NCBI RefSeq assembly: GCF_964031245.1
Contig: NZ_OZ035017.1
Span: forward strand, 651,402-715,401
Length of the DNA stretch: 64,000 bases
Source of the DNA: Rickettsiella endosymbiont of Miltochrista miniata
GTDB taxonomy: Bacteria; Pseudomonadota; Gammaproteobacteria; Diplorickettsiales; Diplorickettsiaceae
Reading direction: 5' to 3'
A program made the translations under genes and the position numbers. Positions 47,640-55,381 of this stretch are shown here, piece by piece (positions within the stretch are counted from its first letter, which is position 1; each line of letters opens with the position of its first letter). The notes below the pieces were generated by a model that was not told the DNA's origin, did not search any database, and saw nothing but the letters and a program-made list of their open reading frames with translations.

Positions 47640-49604
47640 TTAATCTATTTTCATCGGTAAAATAACCAGTTGTACACCTAGTAAGTGTAAACGTCTTTGT
47701 AACATAACCGCGGTTTCATTATGTAATAAGCGAGTGATCCAATTATCCTTACTAAAAATGAGTTTACTAGCGAAAAAAATCGAATGCGGAAATTCTTTAA
47801 TGACCTTTTTGGATAAATTGGTTAATTTTTCCGTCGGATCCGTACCATATGCCGTAAAGCCTTTTGCGGCTAAACCTTGTTCTTGGCAATAAGTGACAAA
47901 ATAATCCAACATTTCATTGGTGCTTTTCTGCATCGCGGTCAATTCTTTTTTGGCGCTAAAACTTTCTACGTCGACAATGCCTACGTTAACAAACACAAAA
48001 TTCTTAAAATGATTCGGGAACATGCGCAGTATCCATAACAGATTGTGCAAACCAATACCACGATGTCTCCCAACCATAATGACAGCAGTGGCTTCTTTGG
48101 GCTGTAAAGGCGTGACTACCGTCGGTGTTTTTAAGGGTGTGCTGGTCATCAGTAAGTCGATGTCATGTAATTTATTAAATACCATGGTGTAATGTTTTTT
48201 AACTAACAGACAAATAAAAATAACAAAACTGGTAATGACCACCGTTACCCAGCCACCAAAGGTAAATTTAGATATCAGTGTAATAATCAAAATGCTAAAC
48301 GTGACTAGAAATGCAAACGCCGAAAAAATTAACCGGCCTAACCAATGCGGCGAAGCATTGCTACGTTGTTTGACCCAATACACACACAGACCCAAAATAG
48401 ATAGCGAAAAGGTTAAGAACACATTCATACTATAAAGAATGACTAACCAAGAAACCCGACCACCACTTAGCCAAAGTATGAGTAGGGCGGCAATACCAAA
48501 CACTATCACGCCGTTTTGTGTGACTAAACGACTCGAAAGATGGCGGAAACGATTCGGTAACCAACTATCGATCGACATATTGGCTAATACACTGGGACCC
48601 GCCAAAAAACCGGTATTCGCACCGACCAATAATAGACCTGCTTCCAGCAATAAGGTCACGGTTAACATCACTTTCGCTATGGCAGAATCGCCTAAAATTT
48701 TATGAAACACGACGGCATTTAAGGTTTGACCATACACAGGGTGTGCGTGCCATAACAAATACAGTAAAATGATTCCACCCGCAGTAAAACTTAAGGAAAG
48801 CGCCATATAAAACATGGTCCATTTCCCGGTTTGCACGCGTGGTTCCATGAGTCGATTCACATTGTTGGAAACGGCTTCGATCCCGGTATAAGTTCCGCTT
48901 CCTAATGAGTAAGCACGTAGTAATAAAGCAATAATAAATAACCAACCGGTTTGCTTGGACATTTCTAAGGTGTTACTTAAGGTGTCGGAAAACACATTAG
49001 GTAATGTGCTTTTATGTGCCATGACACCGTAAATGATTAAAAAAAAGTGAGTAACGACAAAACCTAAAAAAATTGGCATTAACACTTTAATCGATTCTTT
49101 CATGCCGCGTAAATTGAGTGTGATTAATAGAATGATGACGCAAGCGGCGGTCAGCAGTTTATAACTCAAAAAATAATGTGGAAGTAAACTAAACAAGGCA
49201 TCGATACCACTCGCCACAGAAATAGTAATCGTTAACACATAATCAACGATGAGTGCTGCACCGGAAACCAATCCTGCATGTGGGCCCAATAATTGGGTAG
49301 CTACTTTATAACCACCACCACCACTAGGAAATAGAGTAATGACCTGATTATAAGCCAGCGCAATAATAAACACAGTCAGTATCGTGGCGATGGAAATATA
49401 CAGACCTAAAGAACTATAGTGCGGGCCTAAAGCAATAAACGCTTCTTCAGGACCGTAACAAGAAGACGATAGACCGTCTGCACCCAGACCGACCCAGGCT
49501 AAAAAAGCCACCAATGCAATATTGCGTTGCGCGTTAGGATTTAAGGGATTGCGGGGTTTACCGAGCAAAAAACGACCAAGACGTTGAAAAAAAGTCATGC
49601 TCAT
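47640..49604 (-). CDS. APC-family amino-acid/cation permease with C-terminal cytosolic domain
   Basis: A 654-residue protein with about twelve membrane helices in the first 480 residues. It has an APC-type first helix region (LAWVGLGADGLSSSCYGPEE) and a glycine-rich LFPSGGGGYKVA loop. The last 150 residues are soluble and begin AVIMVGRHRGIGLHNLLW, with a Rossmann-like, universal-stress-like look. The substrate is unknown. No Shine-Dalgarno is obvious before ATG 49604 (ATG 49598 is an alternative). Confidence 0.8.
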   Translation of the reverse strand: MSMTFFQRLGRFLLGKPRNPLNPNAQRNIALVAFLAWVGLGADGLSSSCYGPEEAFIALGPHYSSLGLYISIATILTVFIIALAYNQVITLFPSGGGGYKVATQLLGPHAGLVSGAALIVDYVLTITISVASGIDALFSLLPHYFLSYKLLTAACVIILLITLNLRGMKESIKVLMPIFLGFVVTHFFLIIYGVMAHKSTLPNVFSDTLSNTLEMSKQTGWLFIIALLLRAYSLGSGTYTGIEAVSNNVNRLMEPRVQTGKWTMFYMALSLSFTAGGIILLYLLWHAHPVYGQTLNAVVFHKILGDSAIAKVMLTVTLLLEAGLLLVGANTGFLAGPSVLANMSIDSWLPNRFRHLSSRLVTQNGVIVFGIAALLILWLSGGRVSWLVILYSMNVFLTFSLSILGLCVYWVKQRSNASPHWLGRLIFSAFAFLVTFSILIITLISKFTFGGWVTVVITSFVIFICLLVKKHYTMVFNKLHDIDLLMTSTPLKTPTVVTPLQPKEATAVIMVGRHRGIGLHNLLWILRMFPNHFKNFVFVNVGIVDVESFSAKKELTAMQKSTNEMLDYFVTYCQEQGLAAKGFTAYGTDPTEKLTNLSKKVIKEFPHSIFFASKLIFSKDNWITRLLHNETAVMLQRRLHLLGVQLVILPMKID

Positions 49605-49843
49605 GCAGAGTCTGAATAAAAAGCTACTATAGCCGGTTAAGCATGGTTTTTGAAGTCATGTTTTGTGGCCGCGTTTATTTTTTCTTTTATTTTTATAGTG
49701 ATACTCAGATTTTTTTTGAATTTTATAAAATAATTAGATCATTTCCGCCCAATCCATTCTTGTATTTATATGTATAATGCTCTAGCGGCATGTTGTTTAG
49801 CTTGTCGTAAAATAAAATAATTTTTTTAAAAAAGGATATAACT

Positions 49844-50842
49844 ATGAATAATATGGAAATAAATGAATTATTAAAAAAAGCATTTTGGCAAGAATGTAGC
49901 TTAGTGGGTAATTTTGAGAGATCTTACCGAATTGAATTTCCCAGTCAATTATCAGTGGATGAATTTATAGAATTTGCAGAGGGTTACAAAGAATTTTTAT
50001 CCCAATATGGGATTGAAACTGGGGCAATCATTGCTTTTACTCCAGAGGCGCCTAATAAAATCTTTACCATACAGATAAACCAATTACTGTCTGTTGAAAA
50101 ACTTCCAGAGAAATTCGGTGCATTAAATAAAGCCATACAATTACATGAAGCAGCTAGTGAGGGCGATCTCGAGAGTGTAAAAAAACTTTTGGATGAAGGC
50201 GCGGACGTTAATTGTAAAAATATTGTCGGTGAAACATCTATGCATATTGCAGCTAGAATGGGTCATGAAGGGATTATCGACATACTTTTAGAGAAAGGCG
50301 CATTAATTAATAGCATCAATAATGAAGGTGAAACACCTTTACATGTTGTTGCGCAGACGAATTATATTTCTACGCTACAAAAATTATTGACGGCTGAAGG
50401 TGTCGATATTAATAGACAAGACAAAGAAGGTAATACTGGTTTGCATCTGGCTGGTCGATTAAACAATCCGGATATGTTAAAACAATTTTTTGATCATGGC
50501 GCTGATATAGGGATACAAAATAATGAGGGTGAAACTGCGCATCATATAAACAAGGAAGCAGATGTTAGTGTCAAGACTAAGATCACCAAAGAGCAACACG
50601 AAGCTCTAACTGCTTTGCTCGGTCAATTAGACGATGCCTGTAAAGGGCTTGAGAATTTACTAACTGATAATAAACCGGTTAATCAGCCCGTTGTAGAGCA
50701 ATCAACGGGGTGGATAGGAGGCGGAGTTCAGAGGCTAAGAAATTTTTTCTCTCCAGCGACTAGGATTCAAGCTGCCAATACCACAGCCAGCACAGAAGAA
50801 CAGGCTGAAATTAAACCAGCGGTAGCACATTTAGGCAAATAA
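49844..50842 (+). CDS. Ankyrin-repeat protein, candidate secreted effector
   Basis: A 332-residue protein without signal peptide or membrane segment. Residues 1-95 are unassigned. Four ankyrin repeats cover about 98-235, each with the TPLHxAA-like turn (TSMHIAARMGH, TPLHVVAQTN, TGLHLAGRLN, TAHHI). A helical region near 245-275 and a low-complexity tail ending VAHLGK follow. Such proteins in Legionellales are often host-directed type IV secretion substrates, but nothing here proves secretion. A clear ribosome site (AAAGGA) and a hairpin terminator flank the gene. Confidence 0.85.
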   Translation: MNNMEINELLKKAFWQECSLVGNFERSYRIEFPSQLSVDEFIEFAEGYKEFLSQYGIETGAIIAFTPEAPNKIFTIQINQLLSVEKLPEKFGALNKAIQLHEAASEGDLESVKKLLDEGADVNCKNIVGETSMHIAARMGHEGIIDILLEKGALINSINNEGETPLHVVAQTNYISTLQKLLTAEGVDINRQDKEGNTGLHLAGRLNNPDMLKQFFDHGADIGIQNNEGETAHHINKEADVSVKTKITKEQHEALTALLGQLDDACKGLENLLTDNKPVNQPVVEQSTGWIGGGVQRLRNFFSPATRIQAANTTASTEEQAEIKPAVAHLGK

Positions 50843-50854
50843 AATTTATTTTCC

Positions 50855-50911
50855 TATACTTGATTGCAAGAAAGTATATTCACAGACAAAAATTCAATTG
50901 CGAAGAGTATA
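50855..50911. repeat. Solo/short copy of repeat family 2
   Basis: TATACTTGATTGCAAG at the left and CAATTGCGAAGAGTATA at the right match the terminal inverted repeats of the family 2 elements, with most of the interior missing. It lies directly after the ankyrin gene. Confidence 0.6.
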
Positions 50912-50927
50912 GTTCAAAATACTGATA

Positions 50928-50975
50928 GGACTTTTTTAGTACATTAGTTAAGATACGCTAAAAAAGTCCTTTTTC
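50928..50975 (+). terminator. Rho-independent terminator after the ankyrin gene
   Basis: A perfect 12-base inverted repeat, GGACTTTTTTAG (50928-50939) and CTAAAAAAGTCC (50958-50969), with an 18-base loop is followed by TTTTTC. It separates the ankyrin gene from gshA. Confidence 0.75.
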
Positions 50976-50993
50976 TTTATTAGGGGTAGCTGG

Positions 50994-52304
50994 ATGGAAA
51001 AATCATCAGAAAATCGATATGAGATCCCATGTTTAGCTTCACATTGCTTAGATCCACTTCACCAGCTAGAACAACGTTTACTTGTTGCACAAACCACCAT
51101 TGAAACTTGGTTACGTGAACAATGGCGTAAAACACCCGCCCCTTTTTATTCCTCAGTCGATTTACGCAATGCTGGATTTAAGTTAGCACCGGTGGATACG
51201 AATTTATTTCCAGCGGGATTTAACAATCTGAGTGAAGATTTTATTCCGCTGGCAGTACAAGCGGCACAAGAAACCTTAGAACGTTTAGCGCCAGGCTGTT
51301 TGCGTATTTTGTTAATTCCTGAAAATCATACTCGAAATAATTTTTATTTTGAGAATCTTTTTACGCTGCAAGACATTTTGGGTAAAGCCGGTTTTGAAGT
51401 TAGAATCGGATCCTTATTAGAAGACCTCAAAGCGACCAAAGAGATTACTTTAGAGTCAGGCGGATCGATAAAGTTAGAACCCATACATCGGCTTGGCGAT
51501 CATATTAAAGTCAATGATTTTTTGCCTTGTTTTATCTTATTAAATAACGATCTAGCGACGGGTATTCCCGATGTGTTGCAAGGAATAAAGCAAGCTATTT
51601 TACCTAATGTAAACTTGGGCTGGCATAGTCGTTTAAAGTCGAATCACTTTCGTCACTATGAGCAGGTGACTAAAGAATTTTCTCAATTATTGAATTTAGA
51701 TCCTTGGTTGATTACCCCCTATTTTTCAAGTTGTACCGGTGTCGATTTTATGCAGCGTGAAGGTGAAGCCTGCATGCTAGAAAAAAGCCAACAAATATTA
51801 CAAGAAACACAAAAAAAATATCAGCAATATCATATTAAAGAAAAACCCTATGTGGTTATTAAAGCCGATGCAGGTACTTACGGAATGGGTGTGCTATCCA
51901 TTCACGAACCCGAAGAAATTCAACAACTTAATCGCAAAAAACGCAGTGATATGATGGTTTCCAAAGGGAGTCGACCGATCGATAAAGTGATCATTCAAGA
52001 AGGCGTTTACACCTTCGAAACGTGGAATAATGCCGTTGCTGAACCTGTGGTGTATATGCTCGGACAATATGTAGTCGGAGGTTTTTATCGTGTGCACACC
52101 GGTCGCGGTGTTAGCGATAATCTGAATACACCGGGTATGCAATTTGAACCTTTACCTTTTGTGCAAGCGTGTAATATTCCAGACAATACCGGACAACAAA
52201 AGGGAAAATGCGCGAATCGGTTTTATGTGTATGGTGTGATAGCACGATTGGCTTTATTAGCCGCGGCACGCGAACAAGCCGAAGTTTTAAAGAAAGCGGA
52301 GTAA
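50994..52304 (+). CDS. gshA: Glutamate-cysteine ligase, proteobacterial GshA (ferrooxidans) type
   Basis: The first enzyme of glutathione synthesis: ATP-dependent gamma-glutamylcysteine formation. The 436-residue sequence, with YSSVDLRNAGFKLAPVDTN, ENHTRNNFYFEN, the glycine-rich VIKADAGTYGMGV and YVVGGFYRVHTGRG, matches the GshA family first defined in Acidithiobacillus-like bacteria, unrelated to E. coli GshA. It is followed 3 bases later by gshB, completing the pathway. Confidence 0.9.
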   Translation: MEKSSENRYEIPCLASHCLDPLHQLEQRLLVAQTTIETWLREQWRKTPAPFYSSVDLRNAGFKLAPVDTNLFPAGFNNLSEDFIPLAVQAAQETLERLAPGCLRILLIPENHTRNNFYFENLFTLQDILGKAGFEVRIGSLLEDLKATKEITLESGGSIKLEPIHRLGDHIKVNDFLPCFILLNNDLATGIPDVLQGIKQAILPNVNLGWHSRLKSNHFRHYEQVTKEFSQLLNLDPWLITPYFSSCTGVDFMQREGEACMLEKSQQILQETQKKYQQYHIKEKPYVVIKADAGTYGMGVLSIHEPEEIQQLNRKKRSDMMVSKGSRPIDKVIIQEGVYTFETWNNAVAEPVVYMLGQYVVGGFYRVHTGRGVSDNLNTPGMQFEPLPFVQACNIPDNTGQQKGKCANRFYVYGVIARLALLAAAREQAEVLKKAE

Positions 52305-52307
52305 ACC

Positions 52308-53252
52308 ATGCTTAAGCCACTTGGCGTGATTATGGATCCCATAGCTGGGATTAATCCTAAAAAAGACACTACATTGGCTCTATTGCTCGCAGCTCAGCAA
52401 CGTCATTGGCCGATTTTTTATATGGAAATTCAGGATCTTTTTTTGGTCAACGAAAAACCTTATGCACGCATGCGCAGTTTGCAAGTAAAAAATGATGTAA
52501 AACATTGGTTTGAGTTTGGCAAAGAAAGCATGCTAGCGTTAGATAGTTTATCGGTGATATTGATGCGTAAGGATCCACCGATTGATATGCAGTACATTTA
52601 TGCGACCCAATTGTTGGACAAAGCTGGACAACAAGGCGTATTAATCGCCAATCATCCACAAAGTTTGCGTGATTTTAACGAGAAATTGTTTACCTTAAAT
52701 TTCCCACAGTGTTGTCCTCCCAGTTTAGTGACATCCAGTATCCATGCTGCGCAAGAATTTTTGTTGCAACACCAAGATATCATTGCTAAACCACTGGATG
52801 GTATGGGCGGTCAATCCGTGTTTCGATTGCGTGCCGATGATTCGAATACCAACGTCATTTTAGAAACTTTAACCGCCAACAATCAATCTTATATGATGGT
52901 ACAGCGCTATATTCCCGAAGTGCGCGCAGGAGATAAACGTATTCTTATGATCAATGGCGAACCTATTCCTTATGCGTTGGCACGGTTCGCAGCACCCGGT
53001 GAAACGCGTGCTAATTTGGCCGTAGGCGGGATAGGTAAAGCCGTTAAATTAAGCGAACGCGATGTTTGGATTTGCCAACAAGTTGCGCCAATTTTAAGAG
53101 AAAAAGGTTTGTTATTTGTTGGTTTAGATGTCATTGGCGATTATTTGACCGAAATTAATATTACCAGTCCTACCGGTGTGCGTGAAATCGATGCACAATG
53201 TCAGCTTAATATCGGTGCGCAATTCATCGATGCAATTTTTCCTAAGACATAG
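52308..53252 (+). CDS. gshB: Glutathione synthetase
   Basis: An ATP-grasp ligase that adds glycine to gamma-glutamylcysteine. It is a 314-residue protein with N-terminal LGVIMDPIAGINPKKDT, MRKDPPIDMQYIYATQLL, AKPLDGMGGQSVFR and the metal/ATP region DVIGDYLTEINITSPTG, all typical of GshB. It is co-transcribed with gshA. A compound family 1 repeat follows the stop. Confidence 0.96.
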   Translation: MLKPLGVIMDPIAGINPKKDTTLALLLAAQQRHWPIFYMEIQDLFLVNEKPYARMRSLQVKNDVKHWFEFGKESMLALDSLSVILMRKDPPIDMQYIYATQLLDKAGQQGVLIANHPQSLRDFNEKLFTLNFPQCCPPSLVTSSIHAAQEFLLQHQDIIAKPLDGMGGQSVFRLRADDSNTNVILETLTANNQSYMMVQRYIPEVRAGDKRILMINGEPIPYALARFAAPGETRANLAVGGIGKAVKLSERDVWICQQVAPILREKGLLFVGLDVIGDYLTEINITSPTGVREIDAQCQLNIGAQFIDAIFPKT

Positions 53253-53265
53253 TGCAATATCTATT

Positions 53266-53394
53266 CGGTCATTGCGAGCACGTAAAATATTTTTCGTCAT
53301 TGCGAGCACCTAAAATATTTTTCGTCATTGCGAGCACCGTAGGTGCGTGGCAATCATGGATGGCCACGCTCACTAACGTTTCGCTCGCCATGAA
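53266..53394. repeat. Palindromic repeat family 1 with two tandem lead modules
   Basis: Three successive CRTCATTGCGAGCAC-type heads (the first reads CGGTCATTGCGAGCACG), starting at 53266, 53295 and 53323; the first two are spaced by near-identical TAAAATATTTTT linkers. The third opens a full copy ending GCTCGCCATGAAGG. Confidence 0.85.
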
Positions 53395-53433
53395 GGATAT
53401 GTGAATTAGATTATAGTCTTTTTTGGAGTTTTT

Positions 53434-54273
53434 ATGTTCAAGCAAGCATACTCATCGTTGGTTGCCATCGCACTCCTAGGAATGTTTCTAAGCTTAATTA
53501 TTCTCGCTTTCTCGTATCATAGTATTCCTGCTAATCCTACTTTTTTTATTGTCCTATTAAGTTTATTGGGCATTATCGCGCTGTGTCTGATGTATCGTTA
53601 TATTTGCATCCCTTTTTTACTTGCAACATTTAGTGTTTTATCGGTATTACGCATTCTAGGTCTACATAAATGTTTTGTGCCGATGATCCCTGCGATTATT
53701 AGTTTATTGTGTTTAGTGATTTTATTTCTTTATATTGCCTATCATGATGTTAAAAAAAGACCGATTATTTTGCAGCGTAAACCTCAAGAAATGTTTGAAA
53801 TGTCTGCTTATGAGTGGCATCTGAGTTTTATCCGGCTTTACATAGGCTTTGATTTGATTGCCCATTGTACAGAAAAACTATTTGCTGGACGCGTTCCCTT
53901 TCAAGCGGATGTCACCGCTTTCATGCACTTAAATGTAGTGGATCCGACTTTTTTTGTGCGATTTTCAGGTTTATGCGAATTAGCCGGTGTTATTTCTTTA
54001 GGCTTAGGGTTGTTAACGCGAGTGGGAGCGATCGGCACCGCGGTGTATTTAATTGTTGCCACGATTATCGGCCATCACTTTTTAAAAGGTTTTATTTGGG
54101 CATTACCCGGCGGTGGTTGGGAATATCCAGTGATGTGGAGTGTATTTATTTTGAGTTATATCGTATTAGGGGCGGATGAATTTTCTATCGATGGAGTTTT
54201 AGATAAAAATTTTAATTTACCTGTTTGGTTAAAACGATTAATGGGTGTGATGGAATCCGATGGGAAAATATGA
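53434..54273 (+). CDS. DoxX-like membrane protein
   Basis: A 279-residue protein with about eight hydrophobic segments. The C-terminal half (about 125-255) carries a DoxX-like pattern: LSFIRLYIGFDLIAHC, LCELAGVISLGLGLLTRVGAIG and GFIWALPGGGWEYPVMW. The N-terminal four helices are unassigned. DoxX-family proteins are linked to respiratory quinone or redox membrane complexes, but the exact role here is unknown. It is monocistronic. Confidence 0.7.
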   Translation: MFKQAYSSLVAIALLGMFLSLIILAFSYHSIPANPTFFIVLLSLLGIIALCLMYRYICIPFLLATFSVLSVLRILGLHKCFVPMIPAIISLLCLVILFLYIAYHDVKKRPIILQRKPQEMFEMSAYEWHLSFIRLYIGFDLIAHCTEKLFAGRVPFQADVTAFMHLNVVDPTFFVRFSGLCELAGVISLGLGLLTRVGAIGTAVYLIVATIIGHHFLKGFIWALPGGGWEYPVMWSVFILSYIVLGADEFSIDGVLDKNFNLPVWLKRLMGVMESDGKI

Positions 54274-54524
54274 TCTTAGATACACACTATACACAGTTTC
54301 TGTGGTAAACCTGTGTAAAAATATGTGTAAAAGCTTTTGAACACGTTTATAGGATTGGCCCAGCAGCATCGGTTCAAAAATTAAACGGTTTGCTTAGACA
54401 GATCATCCTAGTTAAATGTACGAGTCATTTTTACAAATGATCCGGATCTTTTTAATGGAAGGGCAGAAATAGATAATTCTACACCAGAGCCAGAGTTAAA
54501 AAACTTAACATTTTAAATTAAAGT
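54274..54524. other. Intergenic region without a recognised gene
   Basis: About 250 bases between the convergent DoxX-like and Rieske genes. It contains no long open frame and neither repeat family. A weak inverted repeat around CACAGTTTCTGTGG is visible near 54296-54309. Confidence 0.5.
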
Positions 54525-54839
54525 TTATTCATCAATAGCGACTTGGACTTTGCCGTCTATTAAACGAGCGGGAAAGGTTTTAACGCCTGTGAAAGCGGGC
54601 GCACGGGTTGCAGAGCCCGTTTTAATACAAAAACCAGCGCCATGCCAAGGACAAATAATTTCTTCTCCTTCTATCTCGCCGCCTTCCAGTGATTGATCTT
54701 CATGCGTGCAGAGATTTCTCATGGCATAAAATTCGCCATTAAGATTGAAAACCAATAAGGATAAGCCATTCCAATCAAATACTTGATAGCTACCCACCGG
54801 AAAACTTGCAGCATCGATGACATCAACCCAATTTGCCAC
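54525..54839 (-). CDS. Rieske [2Fe-2S] ferredoxin of the suf cluster
   Basis: A 104-residue soluble Rieske protein. The cluster ligands are seen as CTHEDQSL (Cys-x-His) and CPWHGAGF (Cys-x-x-His), spaced as in dioxygenase-type ferredoxins. It sits 16 bases after sufT at the end of the suf genes, a placement seen for such ferredoxins next to suf operons. It may donate electrons in cluster assembly; that is inference. Confidence 0.88.
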   Translation of the reverse strand: MANWVDVIDAASFPVGSYQVFDWNGLSLLVFNLNGEFYAMRNLCTHEDQSLEGGEIEGEEIICPWHGAGFCIKTGSATRAPAFTGVKTFPARLIDGKVQVAIDE

Positions 54840-54855
54840 TTTCTCTCTCCGGAAT

Positions 54856-55197
54856 TTACAACATCCCTAAATGTAATTTAGCCGCTTCAGACATGTTTTC
54901 GCTGGTCCAAGGCGGATCCCATACTAATTCTACCTGCGTTTCGCAGACACCCGCGACATTATTGATCACGCTCTCCACCGTGCCGGGAAACGTTTGTGCT
55001 ACCGGACAACCTGGCGATGTTAAGGTCATTTCAATCTTTACCATGCCTTGCGGATTAATAGAAATTTGATAAATAAGACCTAAATCATAAATATTAACCG
55101 GAATTTCTGGGTCATAGATGCCTTTGAGTGCTTCAATAATAGCATTCGTTAGTTGTTGAATAGATTCTTCAGTAAGGGGATAGGCGAACATTATCAT
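54856..55197 (-). CDS. sufT: SufT-type iron-sulfur assembly protein (DUF59/MIP18)
   Basis: A 113-residue MIP18-family protein with LKGIYDPEIPVNIYDLGLIY, LTSPGCPVAQTFPG (conserved cysteine) and the C-terminal VWDPPWTSENMSEAAK that defines the suf-associated subfamily. It supports [4Fe-4S] maturation. It has been separated from sufU by a 2.2-kb gene on the opposite strand, so it cannot share the upstream suf transcript simply. No clear ribosome site precedes ATG 55197; ATG 55191 is possible. Confidence 0.9.
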   Translation of the reverse strand: MIMFAYPLTEESIQQLTNAIIEALKGIYDPEIPVNIYDLGLIYQISINPQGMVKIEMTLTSPGCPVAQTFPGTVESVINNVAGVCETQVELVWDPPWTSENMSEAAKLHLGML

Positions 55198-55381
55198 GAA
55201 TTATTTATTTTGCTTAGTAGAATAGAGAGTAAATTAATTTTGTTCATAATAGCAAGTATGGGGCAATTTTATTAGTATTTACTACTAAATATCTTTTTAA
55301 ATGCTAAAGTGAATAATAATAAATTATACCTTATTTTGTTTAAGAGCTCATTATTTCCCATTTTGGGAAAGGGAAAAATAA

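Noticed and set aside
53266-53345. Regularly spaced repeats resembling a short CRISPR array
   Set aside because: The linkers are nearly identical AT-rich sequence, not unique spacers, and the heads belong to palindromic repeat family 1; no cas genes are present.
53865-54179. 104-codon plus-strand frame inside the DoxX-like gene
   Set aside because: It is fully contained in another frame of a gene with clear membrane and family features.
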